NCBI GenBank assembly: GCA_910585355.1
Contig: CAJUDN010000020.1
Span: 3,536 to 41,928 of the forward strand
Direction: 5' to 3'
DNA length: 38,393 nucleotides
Source of the DNA: an uncultured Lachnospiraceae bacterium
GTDB taxonomy: Bacteria; Bacillota_A; Clostridia; Lachnospirales; Lachnospiraceae
Positions 7,250 to 15,712 of this stretch are shown one piece after another. The position numbers and the translations under genes were made by a program. Below the pieces are notes generated by a model that ran no database searches, was not told the DNA's origin, and saw nothing but the letters and a program-made list of their open reading frames with translations. How positions within the stretch are numbered: position 1 is the first letter of the stretch; every line of letters begins with the position of its first letter.

Positions 7250-8464
7250 ATGTTTAAGGATGCATTAAAGGGAATCCGGGTTGCGGATTTTAGCTGGATC
7301 TGGGCGGGACCCTATGCGGCCTCCCTTCTGGGATACATGGGGGCGGAGGTTATAAAGATCGAAAGCCGGGCCCGGATTGACCAGACCCGGAAAGGGACCA
7401 TCATGGACACCGACAATTTTGACGGGCTCAATTACTCTCCCACCTTTAATAATGCAAACCTGAATAAAAAGGGAGTTTCCATTGATATTTCAAAGCCTGA
7501 GGGAGCGGCTCTTGCCAGGCGGCTCGTGGCGGAGTGCGATATTGTCGTATCCAACATGCGTCCCGGAAAAATGGAAAAGCTGGGACTGGGATATGACGAC
7601 TTAAAGATGGTGAAGGAAGATATCATCATGATTGAGTCCTCCGGCTTTGGGGCCACAGGCCCTTATAAGGGCTTTGCGGGCTTCGCCCCGATTTTTGCCT
7701 CCTTTGGAGGCCTGGCCTATGTGACCGGGTACGGGGACGGCGAGCCCAACGTGATGAGCGGAGTCCAGGATTTAAGAGCGGGAACGCTTTCGGCATTCAT
7801 TGTGCTGGCGGCTCTTTTGCACCGGCAGAAGACGGGGGAGGGGCAGTACATAGATCTTTCCTCATCCGAATGCTTAAGCACCCTGATCGGCTCGGAGCTT
7901 ATGGAGTTTACCATGAACGGACGAAGTCCGTACAGAAACGGAAATGAAGACGTCATTATGGCACCCCATGGCTGCTACCGCTGTAAGGGAGACGACAAGT
8001 GGATCAGCATTGCGGTGGGAGACGACAGAGAATGGAAGGCTCTCTGTGAGGTCATGGGAGAACCGGAATGGTGCAGGAAAAAGGAGTATGCGGATATGCC
8101 TGGGCGGTGGAAAAACAGGAAGGAGCTGGATTCGCGGCTGGAAGAGTGGACCGCAGGGCATACCCATTACGAGCTGATGGAGCGGCTTCAGGAGGCAGGG
8201 GTTGCGGCGATGCCGTCCTTTGACGCGGAGGAAATCTTAAGGGACCCTCACACGAAGGCAAGAGGCCTGTTTACAGCCGTCCATCATCCGAAAATCGGCG
8301 ATCAGGTAGTCATGAATCCGGCCTGGAAGTTTTCGGAAACTCCGGCCCGTATTACGAAGGCAGGGCCTCTTATGGGGGAAAGCAACGAAGAAATTTTTGG
8401 CTCTCTTCTTGGATTGAAACAAGTAGAAACAGAACTGTTGAAAGAAAAAAAGGTTATCTATTAA
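7250..8464 (+). CDS. CaiB/BaiF family CoA-transferase 3
   Basis: A 404-residue class III CoA-transferase and close paralogue of the protein at 4494-5708. It shows GIRVADFSWIWAGPYAASLL, GAEVIKIESRARIDQ, ESSGFGATGPYKGF, and GVQDLRAGTLSAF with Asp174 as probable catalytic residue. Start ATG 7250 follows GCGGAGGG; longer in-frame extension upstream overlaps the MaoC gene and lacks a ribosome site. Only 16 bases separate it from MaoC, so both are probably cotranscribed. The next 161 bases to the flavoprotein gene may hold a separate promoter (a TATAAT at 8536-8541 without a good -35). Confidence 0.88.
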   Translation: MFKDALKGIRVADFSWIWAGPYAASLLGYMGAEVIKIESRARIDQTRKGTIMDTDNFDGLNYSPTFNNANLNKKGVSIDISKPEGAALARRLVAECDIVVSNMRPGKMEKLGLGYDDLKMVKEDIIMIESSGFGATGPYKGFAGFAPIFASFGGLAYVTGYGDGEPNVMSGVQDLRAGTLSAFIVLAALLHRQKTGEGQYIDLSSSECLSTLIGSELMEFTMNGRSPYRNGNEDVIMAPHGCYRCKGDDKWISIAVGDDREWKALCEVMGEPEWCRKKEYADMPGRWKNRKELDSRLEEWTAGHTHYELMERLQEAGVAAMPSFDAEEILRDPHTKARGLFTAVHHPKIGDQVVMNPAWKFSETPARITKAGPLMGESNEEIFGSLLGLKQVETELLKEKKVIY

Positions 8465-8625
8465 ACAGAGGGAGAAAATCCACCATTTTTGCGGTAAAAG
8501 ACAGGGTTCTTATCCATAATCCCATGGCGGCGGTTTATATAATTGGCTCCTGTTATCAATACTTAAAAAAACCGTTGGAGAAAGTGGACTTTAGTTTAGG
8601 AAACCCCAAATAAGGAGGAAGCAGT

Positions 8626-9555
8626 ATGTTTACAGATTATGACATAATGATCATTGGTTCCGGATGCGCGGGACTGGCGGCGGGCATTTATGCCGCCCGC
8701 GGCGGATATGAGACCTGCATTCTGGAGAGGGAGGCCATGGGCGGCGAGATGATGAGCCGCCAGTTGATCGAAAACTATCCGGGATTTGCAGAGGGCATTA
8801 TGGGACCGGACCTGGCAAGCCAGATGTTAGAGCAGGCGTCCAACGCAGGCGCTGAGTGCGAGACCGGAGAGGTCACATACATTCAGGATAAGGGAAGCTA
8901 TAAGATCATTAAAACCACAAACGGTTCCTATACATGTAAGGGCGTAATCCTGGCTTCCGGTTCCCATCCGAGACTTTTAAATGTGCCGGGCGAGAAGGAG
9001 CTGTCAGCGAAGGGCGTATTTTACTGTGCAACCTGCGACGGCGCGCAGTGCGCCGGAAAACCGGTGGTTGTGGCGGGAGCCGGGGATTCCGGAATCACGG
9101 AGGCCCTTTTATTAGAGAAGCTTGGCTGCAAAGTGACTGTGGTGGAGTTCATGGAGACGCCGAAGGCCTCTAAAGTTATGCTGGACAGAGCCGAAGAAAA
9201 TCCCAACATTGAATTAATCTGCAATACAAAGATTACCGGAATTCAGGGAGAAGACTGGGTGACAGGCGTGGAAGTCGAAGACAGGGAAAGCGGAGAGAAG
9301 AGAGTTCTCGCGGTGGAAGGCATTTACATAAGAATCGGGCTGCTTCCCAACACTTCTTACGCAGAGGGCTGCGTGGAGCTGGCTCCCAGCGGACATGTGG
9401 TGGTGGACGGAAATATGAAAACATCGGCGGAGGGCATATATGCCGCAGGCGACATCCGCGAAAATTCTCCGGCCCAGATGGCGACGGCCGTGGGAGACGG
9501 CGTTGTGGCCTATATGAACCTGAACCGTTATTTAAATACGCTAGAGCGTGTCTGA
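8626..9555 (+). CDS. Thioredoxin reductase-like FAD/NAD(P) flavoprotein
   Basis: A 309-residue flavoprotein of the TrxB family. The FAD-binding IIGSGCAGLAAGIYAARGG is at 9-27, the redox pair Cys134-Ala-Thr-Cys137 (CATCDG) follows, then a second Rossmann motif VAGAGDSGITEALLLEKLG, and a C-terminal GIYAAGDIRENSPAQMATAV. It lies just before the UGSC selenoprotein gene. That mirrors glycine/betaine reductase loci, where a thioredoxin reductase feeds electrons to selenoproteins, and suggests it reduces the selenoprotein directly or through a thioredoxin. AAGGAGGAAGC precedes ATG. The last residues (LERV) and stop are encoded by a dispersed repeat (TAGAGCGTGTCTGA), so the native tail may have been altered. 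Confidence 0.87.
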   Translation: MFTDYDIMIIGSGCAGLAAGIYAARGGYETCILEREAMGGEMMSRQLIENYPGFAEGIMGPDLASQMLEQASNAGAECETGEVTYIQDKGSYKIIKTTNGSYTCKGVILASGSHPRLLNVPGEKELSAKGVFYCATCDGAQCAGKPVVVAGAGDSGITEALLLEKLGCKVTVVEFMETPKASKVMLDRAEENPNIELICNTKITGIQGEDWVTGVEVEDRESGEKRVLAVEGIYIRIGLLPNTSYAEGCVELAPSGHVVVDGNMKTSAEGIYAAGDIRENSPAQMATAVGDGVVAYMNLNRYLNTLERV

Positions 9556-9660
9556 AAATTAAAAAAGCACCCTCGCCGAAACGGAAAGGTATTTAAATGG
9601 GGTGATATCAGAATCGTGGATGTTTGATGGTAGCTGTGAGGATATGGAATGATTAGTAAT
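9542..9660 (+). repeat. Composite dispersed repeat between trxB-like and UGSC genes
   Basis: TAGAGCGTGTCTGAAAATT (9542-9560) is the left end of the repeat also seen at 33793, 36890 and 38341. It is followed by an inverted copy (9561-9601, with GAAAGGTATTTAAAT) of a module found at 33910-33955. Then comes GTAGCTGTGAGGATATGG (9630-9647), related to the element at 14244. The first part encodes the trxB-like stop codon. Confidence 0.65.
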
Positions 9661-9681
9661 AGCGACGAAAGGAGATAAGAC

Positions 9682-11457
9682 ATGAGCAGCGAGAATCAGT
9701 ATGACGTTGTGTGGCCCGTGACTCCGAGTACCGTGCAGGGAGCCAAGCTTGCGAAAAGGCTGGATACCCTGGAGGGAAAAGTGGTTGCCGAGCTCTGGGA
9801 CTGGGTCTTTAAAGGAGACATCATGTTCGAGGCTTTCGAGGCGGAGCTTAAAAAGAGGTATCCGGGAATCAAGCTCATAAGCTGGAGAGAATTCGGCGAG
9901 ATTCACGGAGCCAATGAAAGAGAGGTACTTGCTGAACTTCCGAAGAAATTCAGGGAATTCGGCGTGGATGCGGTAATCTGCGGCGTTGGCTGCTGAGGGA
10001 GCTGTATCGCCGCCGTGACGCGTGCAAGTATCGTAGTAGAAAAACTTGGTATCCCCACCGTAACGCTCTGCTGCGACGGATTTAAGACGGCAGGAAGCTT
10101 TACCGCAAAGGGCGAGGGCTACCCGAATCTTCCGTTCGCAACTCATCCCGGACATGTAAATACAACTCCCAATGAGCAGGTATATAAAAACGCCGTGGAT
10201 GTTATGCTGGACATGGTAATCAAAGGCCTGACCATACAGCCAAAGGATGCGAAACCGAAGAAAGAACCAAAGCCGAGAGATATCATTTTCTCCGGCAGTT
10301 ATGAAGAAGTGAACGAGTATTTTCTCGAGAAGGAATGGAGCGAGGGACTTCCCATCGTGCCGCCGACTCTGGAAAAGGTGGATGCGTTTATGAAATTTAC
10401 CGACCGGAAACCGGATGAGGTCCTTGGTATCGTAAAGCCGGAGAACCGGAAAGCCACCGTATGGAGCGTCGCTGTCAATGGGGTGATGAGCGGCTGCCGT
10501 CCGGAGTACATGCCGATTCTCGTGGCGATTACGGAAGCCATGTGCGATCCCTATTTCGCTCAGGAAAACCTGGGTCACACACCGGCCACCGAATGTATCA
10601 TAATCCTCAGCGGAAGTCTTGTCAAGCAATTAGAGTTTAACTGTACTCAGGGCGCGCTGCGTCCGGGCTTCCAGGCCAACACCAGTATCGGACGTTTCTG
10701 GAGAATGTATCTGAGAAATGTCTGCGGCTTCCTGCCTCATAAGACGGACAAGGGCTGTTACGGCGACAATTTCCGTATCGTGCTGGCGGAAAATGACGAA
10801 TATCTGGAAGAGATCGGATGGCAGCCGTACCGCGTTGACAGAGGCTTTGCGAAGGAAGATAATGTGATTACCGTTATGACTCTGACGGAGAGAACGCAGG
10901 CGATTGAGTGCGGCTGGCCGACGGCGGAAGGGATTCTTACGGCGATCGAAAAGCGTATGGCGGATAACCATATGTTTATTCAATTTTTCTTCCGGGGACA
11001 GCATATGATGCCTCTGGTGATTTTAACTCCCACCATTATTGACTCCCTGATTCGGGAGGGCTATACAAAGGAAACGGTGAAGGAGCACTTCTTTAAGGGA
11101 GCCAAATTCCGCCTGTGGAATTTAAGCAACCGCCTGGCGGAGCGGTTTGTGACCGGCCTGGAGCAGGGCAACTGGCCTCAGTTTATCGGCACGAAGGAAG
11201 AGTACGGCGACTTTAAAGTAAATACAGACGGCAAACTGGAATTTTATGATGAAAACGGAAATCTCACCGATATGGGTGAAAACCGGTTCATTCAGATGAT
11301 GGCCGATCCCAATGATTTCCAGCTGATTGTCAGCGGAGATCCGGCCCGTGACCATGCGATTATCGGTGCACAGAATGGTTTCATGGGATGGCCCACCAGT
11401 AAAAAGGTGGAGCTTCCGGAAAACTGGGAGGAACTTTTAAAGAACGTCAGAAAATAA
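9682..11457 (+). CDS. UGSC family selenoprotein, read through UGA (Sec105)
   Basis: A single frame of 591 residues with one internal TGA at 9994-9996. The residues around it read GVGC-U-GSCIAAVTRA, which is the defining U-G-S-C motif of the UGSC family of (seleno)proteins. Coding continues in frame for 480 codons with uniform composition and no good restart site. Residues about 8-190 form the UGSC domain (DVVWPVTPSTVQG, WREFGEIHGANE, CCDGFKTAGSF). Residues about 200-590 form a second domain with KEWSEGLPIVPPT, VAVNGVMSGCRPEYMP, and NVCGFLPHKTDKGCYGDN. AAAGGAG precedes ATG 9682. The neighbouring TrxB-like protein is the likely reductant. The reaction is not known; a reductive step on the island's substrate is inference. 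Selenocysteine machinery is not in the window. Confidence 0.88.
9994..9996 (+). other. In-frame UGA codon, predicted selenocysteine
   Basis: TGA sits between TGC (Cys104) and GGGAGCTGT (Gly-Ser-Cys). A bacterial SECIS hairpin would be expected within about 40 bases downstream. I could not fold a clear stem by eye in 9997-10035, so the element is unproven. The alternative, two separate proteins, is unlikely because the break falls inside the conserved motif. Confidence 0.85.
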
Positions 11458-11476
11458 TGGATTGCAGGAGGGGATT

Positions 11477-12823
11477 ATGAACGAAACTACTATTTTACTG
11501 CTTTGTTTAGCAGCGATTGTTATTTCCATCGCCATCTGCTTTAAGACCGGAATCAATATGGGTCTTATCGCAATGACATTTGCGTTTTTAATTGGCTGTC
11601 TGTTCATGGGAGAAAAGGCGGCGTCTATTTTCGGCTTCTGGCCGGACAGTCTGATCTTCTTTCTTCTGGCATCCGCCATGTTCTATGGCTTTGCAAGAGA
11701 GAACGGGACGCTGACGTTATTCGGCACCAAGCTTCTTTATAAATTCAGAAAAAGCATTGAGGCCCTGCCCTTTGTATTTGCCTTTATTGCCTTTGTCCTT
11801 GGCCTTCTGGGCGCCGGCCCGGGAACCATTGTGCTTTTAGCGCCTCTTGGCTTCTCTGTGTGCGCGCAGACAGGAATTGACCCGCTTCTTATGGTATTTG
11901 CCATTGATACTGGGTACAACTGCGGAACCCAGAACCCGTGGACAGGCACAGGCGTCGTTCTTTACGGGCTGGTGGAGGAGAGCGGCGTGGCTGCTGATCT
12001 TGCCATCCATACGTATATGTTAAGCTACGCGACGTTCTTAATTAATAAGGTATTATTCCTGGTTCTCTTCTATGTGGGATTCAAATTCCTGAAAGGAAAG
12101 AAGAATGCCGGAACCCAGAAAGTACAGAATCTGGATATCCTTGAAAAAGAACCAGAGCAATTTTCCAAGATACAGAAGAAGACCATGATCTTAATTCTTG
12201 TTTCCTTCTGTCTGTTAGTAATCCCGAATATTATCAATACCCTGGTAAAGATTAAAGATCCGGCGTTCAAGAACCTGGTCGCTCTCTGCAAACCCCAGGC
12301 AGTGCTCATTATCTTTGCCCTGATTGCCAGCTTCATGAATCTGGCAAATCCCAAAAAGGTGATGCAGAAGATGCCCATGGGTACGGTATTTACCATCGCC
12401 GGCGTGTGTTTCCTTATGGAACTTGCCAAAAAGGCGGGGCTTCTGGAGGCTGTTGTAGCTGTGTTTGAAGGCGGAAATATCCCCGGATTTTTAATTACCC
12501 CGGTATTTTGCTTCATTGCCGCATTCCTAAGCATTTTTGCCAGCGGCACAAGCGTGGTTCTTCCGCTTTTGTTCCCCATGGTTCCCGCGCTGGCGGCGGC
12601 AACAGGAATCAATACGGTGGCCCTCTACGCAGCGGCCCAGATCGGAGCCCTTGCCACCCCGATTTCGCCGTTTTCCACCGCCGGAGCCCAGTTTGTCGGA
12701 CTGGCTCCCGATGATAAGTTAAGCGATACCCTGGTAAAACAGCAGTTCCTTCTTGCCATTGTGATGATGGCGGCCACCACCGTTGCGGCGTTGTTCGGAT
12801 TGTGCGGTATTTTTAAAATTTAA
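11477..12823 (+). CDS. SLC13/MatC-like carboxylate permease
   Basis: A 448-residue inner-membrane protein with about 11 hydrophobic segments. It starts with ILLLCLAAIVISIAICF, and the reentrant/Gly-rich elements LGLLGAGPGTIVLLAPLG and FASGTSVVLPLLFPMVPA are diagnostic of the ion-transporter superfamily. The N-terminal part (INMGLIAMTFAFLIGCLFMG, SLIFFLLASAMFYGFARENG) resembles the MatC dicarboxylate carrier. It probably imports the island's di- or tricarboxylate with cations. ATG 11477 follows AGGAGGGG (11467-11474); a TTG 15 bases earlier overlaps that site and is rejected. It lies 19 bases after the selenoprotein gene, so the two are likely cotranscribed. Confidence 0.78.
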   Translation: MNETTILLLCLAAIVISIAICFKTGINMGLIAMTFAFLIGCLFMGEKAASIFGFWPDSLIFFLLASAMFYGFARENGTLTLFGTKLLYKFRKSIEALPFVFAFIAFVLGLLGAGPGTIVLLAPLGFSVCAQTGIDPLLMVFAIDTGYNCGTQNPWTGTGVVLYGLVEESGVAADLAIHTYMLSYATFLINKVLFLVLFYVGFKFLKGKKNAGTQKVQNLDILEKEPEQFSKIQKKTMILILVSFCLLVIPNIINTLVKIKDPAFKNLVALCKPQAVLIIFALIASFMNLANPKKVMQKMPMGTVFTIAGVCFLMELAKKAGLLEAVVAVFEGGNIPGFLITPVFCFIAAFLSIFASGTSVVLPLLFPMVPALAAATGINTVALYAAAQIGALATPISPFSTAGAQFVGLAPDDKLSDTLVKQQFLLAIVMMAATTVAALFGLCGIFKI

Positions 12824-12836
12824 CCCTAAAGAATCG

Positions 12837-12898
12837 CCGGGGCTGTCGCAAAATGAGCTTTTGTTTTGATGAAATTTTCCATTTTGCGACGGCCCCGG
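12837..12898 (+). terminator. Long hairpin after permease gene
   Basis: Arms 12837-12855 and 12880-12898 pair over 19 bp with one G-U pair (core GGGGCTGTCGCAAAATG). No T-run follows, so it may be a processed or bidirectional hairpin rather than a strict intrinsic terminator. A second hairpin, CCCGGCA-GCTT-TGCCGGG (12909-12926), lies directly before the nitroreductase ribosome site and could affect its translation. Confidence 0.6.
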
Positions 12899-12941
12899 GT
12901 ATTTAAATCCCGGCAGCTTTGCCGGGGACAGGAGAAATGCC

Positions 12942-13529
12942 ATGAATGCTGTGATTGAAGCCATATTAAAGCGCCGAAGTGTCAGAGCCTATCAGAAGAA
13001 GCAGATTACAGAAAAAGAGCTGGATGTGCTCCTTACCTGCGCCCTGTATGCGCCTACCGGAGGGAATTTACAGAACAGCCGGTTCCTTGTGATCCAGAAT
13101 CCACTTCTTCTGGAGGAGTTAAACGGTGTCATCCGCCGCGAGCTGGCCTCCAGAGAGCCTGTGGAAGGTGAAATGATGGCGAAGGGAATCCGAAGGGCCC
13201 TCCAGGACGGATACCATTTTATTTTTCATGCTCCCACACTCATAAGCGCAGTCGCCCCGAGAGACCATGAAAACAGCATGGCCAACTGCTGTACGGGCCT
13301 TGAAAATATCCAGCTGGCGGCCGTATCCCTGGGACTTGGGGCATGCTGGAGCAACCAGCCTCACTGGTTGACGGATGTGCCGGCCGTAAGAGAAATTTTC
13401 GGACGGCTGGGTTTAAAAGAAGAGGAAGACATCTTCGGAAGCGTTTCCGTGGGGTATCCGGCCTTTCTGGCCAGGCAGGCCCCGGCCAGAAAAGAAGGAC
13501 GGATTTTCCTGGATCGGGAGCTTTCGTAA
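12942..13529 (+). CDS. Nitroreductase family flavoprotein
   Basis: A 195-residue FMN-dependent NAD(P)H oxidoreductase. Family marks are an N-terminal ILKRRSVRAYQKKQI (FMN phosphate contacts), the CALYAPTGGNLQNSRFLVI segment, and the C-terminal AAVSLGLGACWSNQPHW. Length is usual for the family. ACAGGAGAAATGCC precedes the ATG. Members reduce nitro groups, quinones, enones or activated double bonds, and some act on flavins. Its place between the permease and the PrpF gene suggests a redox role in the same pathway, but this cannot be shown from sequence. The gene ends four bases from the convergent AroM gene. Confidence 0.85.
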   Translation: MNAVIEAILKRRSVRAYQKKQITEKELDVLLTCALYAPTGGNLQNSRFLVIQNPLLLEELNGVIRRELASREPVEGEMMAKGIRRALQDGYHFIFHAPTLISAVAPRDHENSMANCCTGLENIQLAAVSLGLGACWSNQPHWLTDVPAVREIFGRLGLKEEEDIFGSVSVGYPAFLARQAPARKEGRIFLDRELS

Positions 13530-13533
13530 GCTT

Positions 13534-14196
13534 TTATGCCAGCTCACATATCATACGGGCCGCGAGGGTACGGGGAAGGATCACAGGTTTTTTGGTAAGG
13601 GCCTGTATTCGTTCCTTCATTTCCACAGTATAGCCGATGCAGTCAAGCAAAATAAGATCGGTTTCTGCGGGAATGGCTTCAGCAGCCTTAAGGACCTCGT
13701 CAGGACCGTCGTAAGGAGAGACGGCGATCATATGGACCTGTCCGGCATGGGGAGCCCATTTTTTCATTCCCTGGTCCATCTGTTCTCTGGCGGGAGTAAG
13801 GACCGTAAAGAAACGGCTTCCAACGGCGGGAATCAGGCCGGAAAGAAGTTTGCTGGGAAAGATAAGGGGAACACGGGATTTAAAATTATCCGGAAATTCT
13901 CCCGTACATAAAAAGAGAATCAGCGACACGCCTTTTGCCTCCAGCTCATCAATACAGGTTTGAAGCCGCGGCAGAACATAGGACTCCCCAAAGGTCACAG
14001 AGGTTGCGTCGGCCAGTCTGGATACGAGGACATGATCGCCGGGCAGGGGACGGAAAGCGGCAATTTCTTCTTTTGTAAGACCGTCAAGACCGCCCATTTG
14101 GATAATTTCAATGGATTCTCCTAAAATCGGTTCCATTTCAGGGATAAGATCGGTTCGCGGTGTCTGTCCCACCGTGATTGCGCCAATTTTTTTCAT
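13534..14196 (-). CDS. AroM family protein
   Basis: A 220-residue soluble protein of the AroM family (related to Asp/Glu/hydantoin racemase folds). It starts MKKIGAITVGQTPRTDLIPE, the GQTPR-D signature of AroM, and has IQMGGLDGLTKEEI, VSRLADATSVTFGESYV, ILFLCTGEF and ILLDCIGYT. ATG 14196 lies five bases after AAAGGAG; a GTG six bases earlier is too close. It is the only minus-strand gene in the 3-23 kb island and converges on the nitroreductase. AroM of E. coli has no firmly known reaction. The racemase-like fold and position suggest an accessory isomerase; that is speculation. Confidence 0.82.
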   Translation of the reverse strand: MKKIGAITVGQTPRTDLIPEMEPILGESIEIIQMGGLDGLTKEEIAAFRPLPGDHVLVSRLADATSVTFGESYVLPRLQTCIDELEAKGVSLILFLCTGEFPDNFKSRVPLIFPSKLLSGLIPAVGSRFFTVLTPAREQMDQGMKKWAPHAGQVHMIAVSPYDGPDEVLKAAEAIPAETDLILLDCIGYTVEMKERIQALTKKPVILPRTLAARMICELA

Positions 14197-14243
14197 AGAC
14201 ACTCCTTTACTCGAACGAGATGATCGTTTGTGGATTTTTGCCC

Positions 14244-14271
14244 GTAACTGTGAGGGTACGGAACGGTTATG
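14244..14271 (+). repeat. TAACTGT dispersed palindromic element
   Basis: GTAACTGTGAGGGTACGG continues to AACGGTTATG, with TAACTGT and ACGGTTA able to pair. Related copies occur at 9630 and, within the direct repeat, at 5865-5967; a longer version is at 29383-29426. It lies between the divergent AroM and PrpF genes, where their promoters must also be; no clear promoter could be chosen. Confidence 0.5.
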
Positions 14272-14333
14272 TTATTTGTATTTTAACACAGGTCCGGCAT
14301 GATTTTCAAGATTATTGAAAAGAGGTAGAAACA

Positions 14334-15500
14334 ATGTATAAGCCAAACAGAAAAATTCCCTGCGTCTACATGCGCGGCGGCACAAGCAAAGCGGTTTTCT
14401 TTCATGATAAGGATCTTCCGAAGGATGCAAAAGAGCGTGATAAAGTGATTTTAAGCGCGTTCGGAAGTCCCGACAGGCGCCAGATCGACGGCATGGGCGG
14501 AGCAAATACTTCTACCAGCAAGGTGGCAGTGATTAAAAAGAGTGAACGGCCGGGCATCGACGTGGATTATGATTTCGGCCAGGTGGATGTCAATGCCCCG
14601 ATTGTGGGAAAGACGATGAACTGTGGAAATATTTCTTCCGCCGTTGGTCCCTTTGCCATTGACGAAGGCCTTGTCGAGGCGACTGAGCCTATGACGGAGG
14701 TACATATTTTTAACACCAACACACAGAAGGAAATCATCGCGCAGGTTCCCGTAAAGGACGGGCGTGCCGTCACCGAGGGCGACTTTGCCATTGACGGCGT
14801 TCCGGGAACAGCGGCAAAGGTGACTTTAAAATTCGTCGCTCCCCAGGGAGCGGCTTCGGGAAAGCTGCTTCCCACAGGCCATGCAAAGGATACCATTGAA
14901 ATCGAGGGAAAGACGTATGAATACAGCTTCGTGGATGCGGCCAATCCGGTCATCTTCGTGCATCCGGAGGACTTTGGCGTAAAGGGAACAGAGATTCCGT
15001 CGGAGTTTAACGCGCTTGCGAATTGTAAGGAAATCTGCCGGATTCTGGAAATCATCCGCGGAACCGGGGCCGTTACTTTAGGCTTTGCCAAGGACTTGGA
15101 GGACGCCAGAGTCAACAGCCAGACCCTTCCCAAAATTGCCTTTGCCACAAAGCCGGTGGATTATACGGCGGGAAGCGGAAAGGAAATCAAGGCAGGCGAT
15201 GTAAACATTGTGGGAAGATTGTTTTCCGTGGGCATGAAGATGATTGACGCCTATATGGGGACAGGAGCCATCTGTACCATTACGGCCGCCAATACACCTG
15301 GCACTATTGTAAACGAAATTGCCAGAGAATCCCTGGGTACTGATAGAATCGAACACCTCTACATCGGCCATCCCTGGGGGATTATGGATGCTCACGCGGA
15401 CTTAAAGGTTTATGAGGATGGACATCACGAGGTTTTAAGCGGCAATCTGGACAGAACCGCCAGGCGTATCATGGAAGGATTTGTTTACGTGCGGGATTGA
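14334..15500 (+). CDS. PrpF family double-bond isomerase
   Basis: A 388-residue cytosolic protein. It opens with IPCVYMRGGTSKAVFFHDKD and has IDGMGGANTSTSKVAVI, NCGNISSAVGPFAID and IGRESL-like C-terminal IARESLGTDRIEHLYIGHP, all typical of the PrpF/LigU branch of the diaminopimelate-epimerase fold. Known members isomerise 2-methyl-trans-aconitate (PrpF) or 4-oxalomesaconate (LigU, GalD) by moving a double bond. It heads a plus-strand run (PrpF, PrpD, LeuC, LeuD, amidohydrolase, CitDEF), so an aconitate-like tricarboxylate is a plausible substrate. Length is usual for the family. The exact substrate is open. Confidence 0.87.
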   Translation: MYKPNRKIPCVYMRGGTSKAVFFHDKDLPKDAKERDKVILSAFGSPDRRQIDGMGGANTSTSKVAVIKKSERPGIDVDYDFGQVDVNAPIVGKTMNCGNISSAVGPFAIDEGLVEATEPMTEVHIFNTNTQKEIIAQVPVKDGRAVTEGDFAIDGVPGTAAKVTLKFVAPQGAASGKLLPTGHAKDTIEIEGKTYEYSFVDAANPVIFVHPEDFGVKGTEIPSEFNALANCKEICRILEIIRGTGAVTLGFAKDLEDARVNSQTLPKIAFATKPVDYTAGSGKEIKAGDVNIVGRLFSVGMKMIDAYMGTGAICTITAANTPGTIVNEIARESLGTDRIEHLYIGHPWGIMDAHADLKVYEDGHHEVLSGNLDRTARRIMEGFVYVRD

Positions 15501-15520
15501 TATGCGGGATTCTGTGCGGC

Positions 15521-15696
15521 ATGAAACGGATATGGCGCAAAACGGATGAGGCATGAGATGGATACGGCGTGAAAAGGACATGGTATGAAAGAGATGCGTC
15601 ATGAAAGGGACATGGTATGAAACGGATGCGGTATGAAAAGGACATGGCGTGAAACAGATGCGGCATGGAGCGGATAGCGCATGAAAAAGGTCGGGA
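15521..15696 (+). repeat. 16-bp tandem repeat, 11 units
   Basis: Eleven consecutive 16-base units with consensus ATGAAACGGATGCGGY lie between the PrpF stop and the MmgE/PrpD ribosome site. Units vary, for example ATGAAAAGGACATGGC and ATGAAAGAGATGCGTC, with alternating GGATGCGG and GGACATGG forms. Because 16 is not a multiple of three, all frames are used; no protein is convincing. The array ends five bases before GGAGG at 15701-15705. Confidence 0.9.
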
Positions 15697-15712
15697 GACA
15701 GGAGGAAAACGG

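Noticed and set aside
9559..10629. 356-codon open frame on the minus strand opposite the selenoprotein gene
   Set aside because: It has no ribosome site or recognisable domain, and the plus strand carries a clear conserved protein. The open frame is a by-product of codon bias.
10015..11457. Separate protein starting at GTG 10015 after the TGA
   Set aside because: The TGA falls inside the conserved C-U-G-S-C motif, no well-placed ribosome site precedes 10015, and the frame is continuous on both sides.
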